Shown here: positions 51,697 through 62,167 of the stretch, in pieces
Layout of the letters: the number at the start of each line of letters is the position of its first letter
Numbering within the stretch: position 1 is the stretch's first letter
Assembly: GCA_001628005.1 (NCBI GenBank)
Contig: LUQU01000001.1
Coordinates: 72,103 to 136,102, forward strand
DNA: 64,000 bases
Origin: SAR86 cluster bacterium REDSEA-S09_B4
Lineage (GTDB): Bacteria; Pseudomonadota; Gammaproteobacteria; Magnimaribacterales; Magnimaribacteraceae
Direction of reading: 5' to 3'
Position numbers and translations under genes: made by a program
Notes under the pieces: generated by a model
What the model saw: only the letters and a program-made list of their open reading frames with translations
The model's database searches: none
What the model was told of the DNA's origin: nothing

Positions 51697-52010
51697 TTTT
51701 TACCCTTTTTATTTGGAAACTCACTAAAAGGGTAAGGTTTATCCGTTTCTTGGTAGGTTACAAAATTTATAATTTGAACCATCCATTCCCTAAATAAAGC
51801 GGCCAGTTCACTCAAGCTCTTATTAGGACTGCCGGTAAATAAGTTAAATAAGAATTGCAACACGGCTATTATGTAAAGAACCATTGAGGCCCATGCATAG
51901 ATAAATAGAAATAAGGCAATCCATAGAAGCCTTAACCACTTGCCCTGATTAAAGACATTTTCTTTCAACTCTTCTGCGTCTATTTTTTCTTCTTCAAATT
52001 TTTTACTCAT
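51693..52010 (-). CDS. DUF4389-like membrane protein
   Basis: [37 protein letters not shown] pattern, [13 protein letters not shown] tail. Confidence 0.65.
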   Translation of the reverse strand: MSKKFEEEKIDAEELKENVFNQGKWLRLLWIALFLFIYAWASMVLYIIAVLQFLFNLFTGSPNKSLSELAALFREWMVQIINFVTYQETDKPYPFSEFPNKKGKK

Positions 52011-52026
52011 AAATATAACTTTTTAA

Positions 52027-53031
52027 TTATCTAGAGAATTCTACATCTTTAGGTTGGTCTGTGCCTAAAACTTTCTCAATGGATCCCTCTAGAGATTCTT
52101 TCCCATAAATGATTTTATATAAGGAATTTACAATCGGCATTTCAATGCCTTCTTCTTTAGCCTTATCCCAAACAACCTTTAGGGTCTTCAAGCCTTCAGT
52201 TGTCTGACCTATCTCTTTTTGAGCTTCATCAATTGTAAGCCCCTTGCCTATTAACTTTCCCAAAGCATGGTTTCTACTTAAGGGAGATGCGCATGTTGTT
52301 ATTAAATCTCCCACTCCAGAAAGGCCCAAAAAAGTCATAGGATCTGCCCCTTGATTTACAGCAAACCTGCTCATCTCAGCAAGACCTCTGGTCATAATCA
52401 TACCTACCGTATTTTCACCAGAATCTAGGCCATCAGCAATCCCGCAGGCAATGGCATAAATATTCTTCAAAGCTCCGCCCAGTTCAACTCCATATGGATC
52501 ATCGTTGGTATACAAACGGAATGAATCTGAAGAAAATATTTTTATGCACTCATCTTGTAGAACCCTACTTTTACTGGCTATTACAGTACCGGTTAGCTGA
52601 TTAAGTGAAATTTCTTGAGCTAAATTAGGGCCGCTTATTACCCCTATGTCATGCCCCTTAGTCTCATTCTCTAAGATTTGACTCATCAGAAGGAATCCTT
52701 CTTCTTCAATACCTTTGGTTGCGCTTATCAAAAAAGCATCGGGATTAATATGTTGAATAGCTTTGGTTAAAACTTCCTTGAATGAATTACTTGGAATGCA
52801 AAAAAGAATAAATAGACTAGACCTAATATCTTCAATATTACTAGTTGCAGTTAGATTTTCATCCAACAAATAGTCGGGTAGGTATCTTGTATTTAAGTTG
52901 GCTTCATTTATTGATCTAATATTCGATTCATCTCTCATCCAGAGGGTCACCTTATTTCCATTTATTGAAGCTAGATTTGCCAAGACTGTGCCCCAACTTC
53001 CTCCTCCTAAGACGGCTATCTCTCTTTTCAT
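52027..53031 (-). CDS. gpsA: NAD(P)H-dependent glycerol-3-phosphate dehydrogenase
   Basis: VLGGGSWGTVLANLAS, SGPNLAQEI, GVELGGALKNIYAIACGI, GVGDLITTC. Confidence 0.95.
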   Translation of the reverse strand: MKREIAVLGGGSWGTVLANLASINGNKVTLWMRDESNIRSINEANLNTRYLPDYLLDENLTATSNIEDIRSSLFILFCIPSNSFKEVLTKAIQHINPDAFLISATKGIEEEGFLLMSQILENETKGHDIGVISGPNLAQEISLNQLTGTVIASKSRVLQDECIKIFSSDSFRLYTNDDPYGVELGGALKNIYAIACGIADGLDSGENTVGMIMTRGLAEMSRFAVNQGADPMTFLGLSGVGDLITTCASPLSRNHALGKLIGKGLTIDEAQKEIGQTTEGLKTLKVVWDKAKEEGIEMPIVNSLYKIIYGKESLEGSIEKVLGTDQPKDVEFSR

Positions 53032-53123
53032 GATGAATTAAATTTAATAAACAAGATCTTGAACTTTGAGGCTATTTTAACAGCCTCTTTATGATTATTA
53101 TCAATCCGAGTTAATATTGCGAC

Positions 53124-54515
53124 ATGGAAGTAGATAGCCAAGAAATAAAATTAGCCCTTCAACAGAAAGGTGTTGAATATGTAAAGGTTGCAATTACTGA
53201 TCTTGATGGCGTGCTTAGAGGTAAATACATGCATGTTGATAAGTTTCTTAAATCCATTGAGTCTGGTTATGGATTTTGTGATGTCATTTTTGGTTGGGAT
53301 AGCTCCGATGCCCTCTATGAGTTTAAAGTTTCTGATGAACAGAATTTATTTACAGGTTGGCATACAGGTTTTCCTGATCAAACTGTCAAAATTCTTTTAG
53401 AATCTAAAAGAACAGTTCCGTTCGAAAAAAATACTCCTCTTTTCCTTTCTGAGTTAAAAGACGGAGAAGTTTGCCCTAGAAGTGTTTTAAAAAAAGTCCT
53501 GAGTCTTTTAAGAGAATCTGGGCTTAAAGGTAAATCAGCGCTGGAGTATGAATTCTTTTTATTTAATGAATCTCCAGTCTCTGTTAGAGATAAAGGGTTT
53601 AAAAACCTGTCTAATTTTACACCTGGGATGTTTGGTTATTCTTTGTTAAGAAGCTCAGTTCATTCAGATTTATATCAGGAAATATTAAAAATGAGCTCGG
53701 TTATGGATTTTCCTCTTGAAGGCTTACATACAGAAACAGGACCGGGTGTTTTAGAGGCTGCTATCGGAGTAGATGAAGCTCTAAACTCAGCAGATAAAGC
53801 TGTCTTATTCAAAACTTTTATGAAAGTTTTAGCGCAAAGAAAAAACCTTATGGCTACCTTTATGGCCAAATGGTCTGAAAAATACCCTGGTCAATCAGGC
53901 CATATACACTGTTCTTTAGTAGATCTAGAAAATAAACCGGTATTTTGGAACGAAGAAAGTGCTGGAATGAGTGAGTTAATGATTAATTTCCTTGGTGGGC
54001 TACAAAAATATAGTAGAGAGTTTATGGCGATGACTGCACCAACTACAAATTCATATAAACGCTTGTGTGTGGGAGCTTGGGCACCAATTAACATGACCTG
54101 GGGGAAAGAAAATAGAACTACAGGATTTAGAGTGATTGAGGGATCACCGGACTCACAAAGAATAGAAAATAGACTGGCGGGTGCTGACGCGAATCCATAT
54201 CTAGCTTTAGCTGCTACTTTCGCTGCAGGCTATTTAGGAATTAGAGAAAAACTACAGCCCACAGAACCTATATCCGGTGAAGCCTACACCATGAAAACAG
54301 AAGAAACCTATAGAGTTCCTAGCACACTATTGCAGGCGGCTGAGCTCTTTAGAAAATCTGAAGCAGCAAGATCTATATGGGGAGATCAGTTTGTGGATCA
54401 TTTTTCCGCTTCTCGACTTTGGGAGCATGAACAGTTCTTAAAAAACAAACCACTATTCGAAAAAGAACAAACAATCTCTAGCTGGGAATTAGAAAGGTAT
54501 TTTGAAATAATCTAA
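53124..54515 (+). CDS. Glutamine synthetase family protein
   Basis: ALEYEFFLF, GLHTETGPGVLEAAI, GQSGHIHCSL, NRTTGFRVI, RIENRLAGADANPYLALAA. Confidence 0.88.
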   Translation: MEVDSQEIKLALQQKGVEYVKVAITDLDGVLRGKYMHVDKFLKSIESGYGFCDVIFGWDSSDALYEFKVSDEQNLFTGWHTGFPDQTVKILLESKRTVPFEKNTPLFLSELKDGEVCPRSVLKKVLSLLRESGLKGKSALEYEFFLFNESPVSVRDKGFKNLSNFTPGMFGYSLLRSSVHSDLYQEILKMSSVMDFPLEGLHTETGPGVLEAAIGVDEALNSADKAVLFKTFMKVLAQRKNLMATFMAKWSEKYPGQSGHIHCSLVDLENKPVFWNEESAGMSELMINFLGGLQKYSREFMAMTAPTTNSYKRLCVGAWAPINMTWGKENRTTGFRVIEGSPDSQRIENRLAGADANPYLALAATFAAGYLGIREKLQPTEPISGEAYTMKTEETYRVPSTLLQAAELFRKSEAARSIWGDQFVDHFSASRLWEHEQFLKNKPLFEKEQTISSWELERYFEII

Positions 54516-54517
54516 AT

Positions 54518-55282
54518 ATGGAAAAAGAAAATCCTTTCGACCTGTCTGGAAAGGTAGCACTCATCACAGGTGCTTCTTCCGGTTTAGGTAAACATTTTGC
54601 TAAAACTCTATCTTCTAATGGTGCCAAAACAATCCTGGCTGCAAGAAGAGTTGAGAAGATGGAAAAATTACAAAGTGAACTCAAGAATGACTCTTTTATT
54701 GTTAATTTAGATGTGACCTCAAAAGAAAGTGTTAACAGTCTTAAAGGGGAAATCGAAAACACTATAGGTCAATTGGATATAGTGATAAATAATGCAGGGA
54801 TATCGGATCCTGTCAGATTTAAAGATATTAGCGAAGACAGTTGGCTAAGCATTTTAGAAACAAACTTAAATGGTGCTTTTAGAATAGCCAAAATGGCAAC
54901 TGATATCATGTTAAAAAATAAAGATGGAGGTAGCATAATTAATATAGCCTCCATTTTGGCAGAGAGAGTTGGTTTAAATCTTGCCAGCTATGCTTCAGCT
55001 AAGGCCGCTTTAGTTCAATTAACCAAGAGTATGGCGCTTGAGCTTGCCAGATCTAATATCAGAGTTAATGCACTTGCTCCTGGTTATATTCTTACGGAAA
55101 TTAATCAGGACTTCTTTGATACCGAAGAAGGTCAGGGATACATAAGCAAAATTCCTATGAAGCGACTTGGCTTAGAGTCCGAACTTGATGGTGCTCTATT
55201 ATTGTTAGCAAGTGATGCGTCTTCTTTTATGACCGGATCAGTAATTACGGTTGACGGAGGTCATGTAATTAATCCTCTCTAA
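54518..55282 (+). CDS. Short-chain dehydrogenase/reductase
   Basis: TGASSGLGKHFA, NNAGISDP, SYASAKAALVQLTKS, TGSVITVDGGH. Confidence 0.93.
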   Translation: MEKENPFDLSGKVALITGASSGLGKHFAKTLSSNGAKTILAARRVEKMEKLQSELKNDSFIVNLDVTSKESVNSLKGEIENTIGQLDIVINNAGISDPVRFKDISEDSWLSILETNLNGAFRIAKMATDIMLKNKDGGSIINIASILAERVGLNLASYASAKAALVQLTKSMALELARSNIRVNALAPGYILTEINQDFFDTEEGQGYISKIPMKRLGLESELDGALLLLASDASSFMTGSVITVDGGHVINPL

Positions 55283-55287
55283 TCCAA

Positions 55288-56724
55288 TTATTCAACTATT
55301 TTAATCAAAGCCCCTACTTTGAGATTTCCAGTAGGATAATCCCCATTAAGTAGTCTCAATCTTTGTTCAGGATCAAATGGAATGGGACTTTTTTCAGCTA
55401 ACAACCTATAAGAGTCTCCTTTCTTTACTCTGTAAGATTTAAGTCTCAGAGGCTTGGCTAATTTAGATTCGCTGAAATTTAGCCCCCGGAAACTTTCAAT
55501 AATAGCTAAAAATTGACTATCGAATCGGTTTATATCAAGCCCATTCTGTTCTGTCGTTCCATAGAAAGTAAATATACTTTTATCTTTAAACACAATTGCC
55601 ACTCGTGCTCTTCCAGAGCTCTCTTCTAAAAGTGCTGAAAAGGCCTGGTGGCCTCCTAATAATAGAGTTTTGGATTGATACAACTCTCCTGATACTAATC
55701 TTTCCAAGTACTCTTTAGGAGTCTCTCTCCTTACCTGATCAGACACACTAACTTGTAAAGAAGCCTCCCCATCCTTGGTAATAAAAAATAGAGAACTTGG
55801 TGTGTTAATAATCTCCCAATTTTTAGGTGAGATTAACCTGATGTCTAAATCTTTATGATAAAAACCATCTTTTCTCCTTACTCCAGCAACCTCACTGTCA
55901 CCGTAGGTCATCCCTTCTAATATTTCCAAGTAGTCTTGGGAATTAAAGCTATTAGTATTTTGTTTTAAATTATCTGCGTCTTTAATAATTTCTTTTAAGC
56001 GATTGTCATTAGATGGGTGGGAAGCAAAAATACCATGGTACGTTTGTTGGACAATCCCTCTTCTTTTAGACACTTCTTTTGAATACATTTCATGTTCTTT
56101 CAAAGCAGCTATGGTATTTATCATGCCAGAGGCCGAATAACCTTGTTTAACCATGTATTCGGCACCCAAAGAATCAGCTTGAAGTTCCATGTCTCTGCCA
56201 TATCCCGCTATCAAGGCTCCGCTAGCTATGTTAGTAAGGTCTCCGGCAGCTGATCCTGCCTTACTAGCGACAGCATATGAAACTATGTTAAGTAACTGAG
56301 CTTGGGAGATTTGCCTGACACTGTGCCTAGCAGTTACATGACCTATCTCATGTCCTAACACTGCTGCAAGCTCTTCTTCTGTCGACAGATAGGCCATCAA
56401 ACCTCTATTGATGAATATGTAGCCTCCGGGGAGAGCAAACGCATTAACTTCGGGACTATCTAAAACTGTGAATCTGTAAATCAGATTTGATCTGTGACTT
56501 GTTTTAGCAAGAGACTCACCTATCGACTGAACATAATTTTGAATTTTAGTATCGTCGTAAACTGATTGAGATTGTAGAATTTGTGAATTGTAATTCCTTC
56601 CCATTTCCAGTTCCGCGTCCTCTGACATCAGAACAAAATCTCTTTCACCGGTTACTGGGTTAACCGAACAAGAAATAACAAAACTGAGTAACGAAAAGCT
56701 AATTAATAGTCTTAGATATTGCAT
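55288..56724 (-). CDS. M48 family metalloprotease lipoprotein with C-terminal LysM-like region
   Basis: Signal with ISCSVNPVTGERDF; VLGHEIGHVTARH; YRVKKGDSYRLLAE tail. Confidence 0.88.
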   Translation of the reverse strand: MQYLRLLISFSLLSFVISCSVNPVTGERDFVLMSEDAELEMGRNYNSQILQSQSVYDDTKIQNYVQSIGESLAKTSHRSNLIYRFTVLDSPEVNAFALPGGYIFINRGLMAYLSTEEELAAVLGHEIGHVTARHSVRQISQAQLLNIVSYAVASKAGSAAGDLTNIASGALIAGYGRDMELQADSLGAEYMVKQGYSASGMINTIAALKEHEMYSKEVSKRRGIVQQTYHGIFASHPSNDNRLKEIIKDADNLKQNTNSFNSQDYLEILEGMTYGDSEVAGVRRKDGFYHKDLDIRLISPKNWEIINTPSSLFFITKDGEASLQVSVSDQVRRETPKEYLERLVSGELYQSKTLLLGGHQAFSALLEESSGRARVAIVFKDKSIFTFYGTTEQNGLDINRFDSQFLAIIESFRGLNFSESKLAKPLRLKSYRVKKGDSYRLLAEKSPIPFDPEQRLRLLNGDYPTGNLKVGALIKIVE

Positions 56725-56728
56725 CTGT

Positions 56729-57616
56729 TTAATTTAAAAGATCAAGGGCCGAGTCTCCAAATTCTTGCCACCAAGCCTCTCCCATCTTCCTTATATTATT
56801 TAGATTCCTTTTATTATTGTCGTCCAATCTCCGATTGACCTTTCCTAAAGGGGAATTAACTCTAATATAGTCCTTACCGATTATTTCGGTTGCTATTTCA
56901 TGATCTAAACTACTTTCCAACATAAGACCAAAAAGATCGTGCATTAACCATCCAATTAAACCCCATTTTTGCGAAGCCTTGCCTTTCAAAGGTCTTTTAT
57001 TCAATCCGGTGCCAACACTCAGAATTTTCACATGACTATTTGGGTAAAGTTTTTTTACTTCAGCGTATCCATGAAGAACAGGGTTGTTTGCCACTATTCC
57101 TCCATCAATAAGATATCGATTTCCTACTCTGGCTGTTGGGTAATAAATTGGAGCTGCACTAGAAGCATGACCAGCATCTATAGCTGAAATATTACCATTC
57201 CCATAAGAGGTTAATAAGAGCGGCTTCCTCTCTTCAATGTCGTAGCTAACAATAGCTAAATCACCGCTTGCATCACCCAATTTCAAATTACCGAAATATT
57301 CAGTTAATACTTGCTCCTTTCCTTTTCCGTCATACTTGGGGTTGATTTGCATGAGACCTAATTTTGAATCCCATAAAGAAGAATCCAGGATTCTTTCAAA
57401 AGTTTCCTCTGACCACAGATCCAACAGATTATCTCCACTCATTTTAGCTATGGACAAGGCCATGGCTGTTATAGCACCAGCAGAGGTTCCAATGAAGAAG
57501 TCAAATTTCTTATAGAGTGGCTCACCTAGCTCTTTTTCTAGGTTAGCCAAAAAGGTGACAGTAGCTAATTCCCTGACTCCACCGCCATCCAAAGAAAGTA
57601 AATATTTATTAGCCAT
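56729..57616 (-). CDS. Patatin-like phospholipase
   Basis: SLDGGGVRELAT oxyanion, FIGTSAGAI nucleophile elbow, YLIDGGIVANNP. Confidence 0.92.
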   Translation of the reverse strand: MANKYLLSLDGGGVRELATVTFLANLEKELGEPLYKKFDFFIGTSAGAITAMALSIAKMSGDNLLDLWSEETFERILDSSLWDSKLGLMQINPKYDGKGKEQVLTEYFGNLKLGDASGDLAIVSYDIEERKPLLLTSYGNGNISAIDAGHASSAAPIYYPTARVGNRYLIDGGIVANNPVLHGYAEVKKLYPNSHVKILSVGTGLNKRPLKGKASQKWGLIGWLMHDLFGLMLESSLDHEIATEIIGKDYIRVNSPLGKVNRRLDDNNKRNLNNIRKMGEAWWQEFGDSALDLLN

Positions 57617-57700
57617 ATTTGGTATTCATAAAATAATTAGCTTTAGTTTATTGGATTCGGTTAGAATATTGCTAGTTTATTTACAATTTTGGGGAGAACT

Positions 57701-60661
57701 ATGGATAAATTATTTAAAATCGTTGTTTTTGCTTTTTTGTTAACGCCTTTTTCTGTTTTTGCAGAGGATGAGGTAGAAGAAGTTGTTGTTACGGGTAGTC
57801 AAATTAAAGGGGCTAAAATAACTGGTGCATTACCTGTATCAATAATTTCAAGTGCAGACATCGAAGCAATTGGAGTTGATTCTGGTGATGATTTACTTGA
57901 AAACATAGTTGAACAGGGTCAAAACTACTTCACTGAAGCGGAAGATGCTTCAGGGGGTGTAAATGCATCTCGTGGAGATATGGGGGCCTACAACTTAAGA
58001 AATCTAGGTGTTGGTAATACTCTTACCCTTCTTAATGGAAGGCGACTAGTAAGTTCACCTGGTTATCAGACTGAGCTAATAGGTGGCGATTATGTCCCAA
58101 CTACCAGCGTAAATTCCAACTTAATTCCGGTAACTGGAATAGATAGAATAGAAATATTACGCGATGGTGCTTCTGCTATTTATGGTGCTGACGCTGTGGC
58201 TGGTGTTATCAACAATGTTTTACAAACGGATTTTGAAGGCCTGACAGTTAGATCTAAAGTTGCCGGATATGACCACTTTGGTGCTAAAGACTCGAAAGTC
58301 ACTTTGAAATGGGGCTCATTCTTTAACGATGGGGCTACCAATATAAGCTTATTTGTTGATTACTATGATCGTGACAACATAAATGCACAAGAAGATCCAA
58401 GGTGGGGTGCAGGAGATCACAGACCTTGGGTTGCCGACGATTCTCCTTGGAAAACAAGTACTTCCTTTAGAAACACAAGCGCTCACTCACTATACGGCCA
58501 ATTCGATATGGTAAAAAGCAGTGAGCATGGAAGCAGCAATCCATACAATCATGTTTTTACTGACTCAAATGGTGAATTCGAAGTCTTTCCTTTAGGCGAT
58601 GCTCGTTGTAACAATCGTTCAAGCCAAGGTGGAGAAATATTTGATACAGGCTATGGAACTTGTATAGCGCAAGATGGAAATGGTGCGGTGAGGAGTAATT
58701 TCTGGGGTTTAACTGATGTTAGATCTGAACTAGAAAGAGCAAATACTGTAGTTTTTATGAATCATGACATGGGTAATGGCACAGAGTCATTTACCGAATT
58801 TGGTTTTTACAAGTCAGACAGTTACAGAACTGCGCATCCTTCGTATGCATTTTCTTCTTCAAAACACAGAGTGGGTCCAGATAATTATTATTTGAATAAT
58901 ATGCGTCTTGATGATGGCACTGCACTTTTTGCTGGATATGAATTGTATATTGACAACTATCGTTATGAAGAAAGGAACAGAAAAGTAAGTGTAAAAAAAG
59001 AAACTTACAGATTCCTTCAAGGTCTCAGGGGTTCAACAGGTACTTGGGACTGGGAAACAGCTTTTGTCACTTCTGAGGCTAAATCCGATGATGTAACGGC
59101 TAATAGAATGTCTAATAACCTTCTAAAAGCAGCTTTGTGGGACAACACTAAAGCAGCTTACAACCCATTTAGTGCTAACAATTACGCTACTAACATAGAG
59201 CGAACTCTTATTGATGTCTACAGAAAAGGTAAAAGCAAACTCACAATGTTTGATTTTAAAATGTCTAGCAATGATTTCTGGTCGCTTCCTGGTGGAGGAG
59301 ATGTGGGTGTCTTGTTAGGTTTTGAGTATCGTGATGAAGAAATGAGTGATGATAGGGATCCAAGGTTAGACGGAACGATTACCTATACTGACTACGAAGG
59401 AGATACCTATCCGTTAGTTGCAGATGTTTTGAATTCATCGCCAACAGGTGATGTTTCAGGCGGAAGACATGTAACTTCTATCTTTACTGAATTACAAATT
59501 CCTTTAGCCGAATCAGCTAATATGCAAATAGCACTTAGAAATGAGGATTATTCTGATTCTGGCAATGCCACTGTTGGAAAAATTGCCTTAGGCTGGGATA
59601 TAGCTCCATGGGCATTTCTTAGGGCTTCAATGTCAACTTCTTTTAGGGCACCAAACATTATCCAAGTGAATGAAACAACTGTTGTAAGATCTGGCACAAG
59701 GTATGACAGAGCAGCATTTCAAGTTAATGCCGTGCAAAGTGTTGAGAATGTGATTGATTCCGATTCTCGATACACCATTCAAAGAATGGCAACTGGTGCA
59801 TCTGGTCTTGATGCTGAAGAATCAGATAACACTTCTATCGGACTTGTACTGACTCCGGCAGATAATTTAGTCATTACTGTTGATGCTTGGACTTTAGAAA
59901 AAGATAAAACCATTGGTTTGTTTGGTCGTGAAAACCAAACAGTCAATGACATGCTCTTAAGATTTGCGAATGGCACCAACAATTGTGACACTTTTGCAGG
60001 AGACCCTTTAGTTGTTAGAGAAGCCCCTGACGATGGTGATGCTGCAGGTTTTGCCGCAGCTGGAGTATGTCCTTTCGGTGAAATCAAATATGTTCGAAAT
60101 GATTACACCAATATGGCTTTAAGGACTGTTGAAGGTACTGATGTTCTAGTTTCATACGGAATTGAAAGCGATGTTGGAGATTTTGATCTTCGATACAATG
60201 GAACTTTTCTAGACAAATTTGAGCAAGAAGCAAGTGGAGAATTTGCTGCCCTTCAAGCCGCAAAAGACAGTGGTGTGATTCCAGAATCAATACCTATAAA
60301 AGGTTTTGGTGATCTACTTGAGAAAGATGGAGTCTATGACAACAAGCACTCTTTAAGGTTATCTTATGATAAAGGTCCTTATAGAGTTAGCTTAACCGGA
60401 CTTAAAAAAGGTTCTTTTGTGCAAACTTCTTTAGGTACAAAGAATGGCGTACCTTACCTAGTGCCTAGTATGACAACTTTGGATTTAACTATGTCTTATA
60501 GTTTTGGTCTGCGAGGTAACGACGCAAGAATTAGATTTGCTATAAAAAATCTTGAGGATGAAAGAGCTCCTACAGCAGATAGATACTATGGTTACTATGC
60601 TGACGCTCATCAGGATTATGGAAGAAACTACTATGTTGATTTCCAAATGAGAGTTAGATAA
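57701..60661 (+). CDS. TonB-dependent receptor
   Basis: Signal MDKLFKIVVFAFLLTPFSVFA, VEEVVVTGSQIKG, NLRNLGVGNTLTLLNGRRLVSS, DGASAIYGADAVAGVINNVL. Start moved from the track's TTG (57689) to ATG at 57701 after GGGGAG. Confidence 0.93.
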   Translation: MDKLFKIVVFAFLLTPFSVFAEDEVEEVVVTGSQIKGAKITGALPVSIISSADIEAIGVDSGDDLLENIVEQGQNYFTEAEDASGGVNASRGDMGAYNLRNLGVGNTLTLLNGRRLVSSPGYQTELIGGDYVPTTSVNSNLIPVTGIDRIEILRDGASAIYGADAVAGVINNVLQTDFEGLTVRSKVAGYDHFGAKDSKVTLKWGSFFNDGATNISLFVDYYDRDNINAQEDPRWGAGDHRPWVADDSPWKTSTSFRNTSAHSLYGQFDMVKSSEHGSSNPYNHVFTDSNGEFEVFPLGDARCNNRSSQGGEIFDTGYGTCIAQDGNGAVRSNFWGLTDVRSELERANTVVFMNHDMGNGTESFTEFGFYKSDSYRTAHPSYAFSSSKHRVGPDNYYLNNMRLDDGTALFAGYELYIDNYRYEERNRKVSVKKETYRFLQGLRGSTGTWDWETAFVTSEAKSDDVTANRMSNNLLKAALWDNTKAAYNPFSANNYATNIERTLIDVYRKGKSKLTMFDFKMSSNDFWSLPGGGDVGVLLGFEYRDEEMSDDRDPRLDGTITYTDYEGDTYPLVADVLNSSPTGDVSGGRHVTSIFTELQIPLAESANMQIALRNEDYSDSGNATVGKIALGWDIAPWAFLRASMSTSFRAPNIIQVNETTVVRSGTRYDRAAFQVNAVQSVENVIDSDSRYTIQRMATGASGLDAEESDNTSIGLVLTPADNLVITVDAWTLEKDKTIGLFGRENQTVNDMLLRFANGTNNCDTFAGDPLVVREAPDDGDAAGFAAAGVCPFGEIKYVRNDYTNMALRTVEGTDVLVSYGIESDVGDFDLRYNGTFLDKFEQEASGEFAALQAAKDSGVIPESIPIKGFGDLLEKDGVYDNKHSLRLSYDKGPYRVSLTGLKKGSFVQTSLGTKNGVPYLVPSMTTLDLTMSYSFGLRGNDARIRFAIKNLEDERAPTADRYYGYYADAHQDYGRNYYVDFQMRVR

Positions 60662-60675
60662 GGACCTTAAAAGTT

Positions 60676-60701
60676 AAAAAGGGAGCTTAGGCTCCCTTTT
60701 T
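60676..60701. terminator. Intrinsic terminator after TonB-dependent receptor
   Basis: AAAAAGGGAGC-TTA-GGCTCCCTTTTTC hairpin. Confidence 0.85.
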
Positions 60702-60721
60702 CTTATAGTATAAGTTTCTTC

Positions 60722-62167
60722 ATGCAAAGAGTTTTAGATAATTTAGGATTTTATTTAGGACTGGGCACATTAGCTTTAGTCCTACTGATGCCAACTCCAG
60801 AAGGACTATCTATAGAAGGTCATAGAACTGCTGCCCTATTCCTGTTAATGGGTGTTTGGTGGGCTACTGAAGCCGTACCTGTAGCAGTTACAGCATTAAT
60901 TCCTCTAGCTCTATTCCCGATTTTCGGGATTTCCGATGTGCAATCAGCAGCTGCTCCTTATGCCAACAAAATTATCTATCTTTTCTTTGGTGGTTTCTTA
61001 ATAGCCACAGCTATCCAAAAATGGAATCTTCACAAAAGAATTGCTTTGATTGTTCTTGAGTCAGCAGGGTCAAATGGGGCGTCTCTCGTAGGTGGATTCA
61101 TGCTAACTGCTGCTTTAATTAGCATGTGGGTTATGAACACTTCTACTACGATAATGCTACTCCCTATTGGATTGGCTGTTATCACTGTAGTGAAAGACAC
61201 TGTTACAGAGCTTTCAGAAAAACAGGCTAGTAATTTTCAATTAGCCCTTCTTTTAGGCATAGCGTATGGAGCTACCATTGGAGGCATGTCAACTTTGATA
61301 GGAACTGGACCCAACGGCATGTTGGCCGGGTTTATGCTAGATAACTACAACCTAGACATAAGTTTCACAGATTGGATGAAAGTAGGAGTTCCTCTAAGTG
61401 CAACCATGCTACCCATATGCTGGTTGATCCTTACCAAAGTTATCTATCCTGTTAACTTTGAAACCTCTCCAGAAACAAGATCTCTTTTAACTGAGCTTAA
61501 AACTGAGTTAGGGAAATTCAGAGGAGCAGAAGTCAGAGTATTTATTGTGTTTGTGCTTACTGCCTTGGCTTGGCTATCGAGAAGTGCTTTAGATAATCTT
61601 CCAGGCTTAACCTATCTGTCTGATGCCGGGATAGCTATGATTGCTGCTTTAATTTTGTTTTTATTGCCCAGTGGTAACTCTGAAAAAAAAGGCCCTCTCC
61701 TGGATTGGAAGGACGCACAAGAAAACGTCCCATGGGGTCTTTTGGTTTTATTTGGAGGGGGATTAAGTTTAGCTAATGCCGTTCAAAGCACCGGTCTAGC
61801 CATCTGGTTAGGTAATTTAATTCCAGGGGGTGTTAGCGTCGTTATCATTGTAATCTTAATTGTTACAATGATAATTTTCTTAACCGAGTTAACTTCAAAT
61901 ATGGCTACAACTGCTACCTTCTTACCAGTCGTTGCTGCTATTGCAATTCAATCTAATTTTGACCCTCTGTTAGTGACGGCTGCCGTTGCGATAGCAGCCA
62001 GTTGTGCTTTTATGTTGCCAGTAGCAACTCCACCAAATGCAATAGTTTTTGGTTCTGGGTTAATAAAGGTTCCGCAAATGGCTAGGGCAGGTTTTCTTTT
62101 AAACGTAATTGGAATAGTTTTGGTTTCTATCGTAGCAGTCTTTTTAGTTCCGGCTTTTTTACTTTAG
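60722..62167 (+). CDS. DASS/SLC13 family sodium-dicarboxylate/sulfate symporter
   Basis: MGVWWATEAVPVAVTALIPLALFPIFGI, GTGPNGMLAGF, PVATPPNAIVFGSG. Confidence 0.9.
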   Translation: MQRVLDNLGFYLGLGTLALVLLMPTPEGLSIEGHRTAALFLLMGVWWATEAVPVAVTALIPLALFPIFGISDVQSAAAPYANKIIYLFFGGFLIATAIQKWNLHKRIALIVLESAGSNGASLVGGFMLTAALISMWVMNTSTTIMLLPIGLAVITVVKDTVTELSEKQASNFQLALLLGIAYGATIGGMSTLIGTGPNGMLAGFMLDNYNLDISFTDWMKVGVPLSATMLPICWLILTKVIYPVNFETSPETRSLLTELKTELGKFRGAEVRVFIVFVLTALAWLSRSALDNLPGLTYLSDAGIAMIAALILFLLPSGNSEKKGPLLDWKDAQENVPWGLLVLFGGGLSLANAVQSTGLAIWLGNLIPGGVSVVIIVILIVTMIIFLTELTSNMATTATFLPVVAAIAIQSNFDPLLVTAAVAIAASCAFMLPVATPPNAIVFGSGLIKVPQMARAGFLLNVIGIVLVSIVAVFLVPAFLL

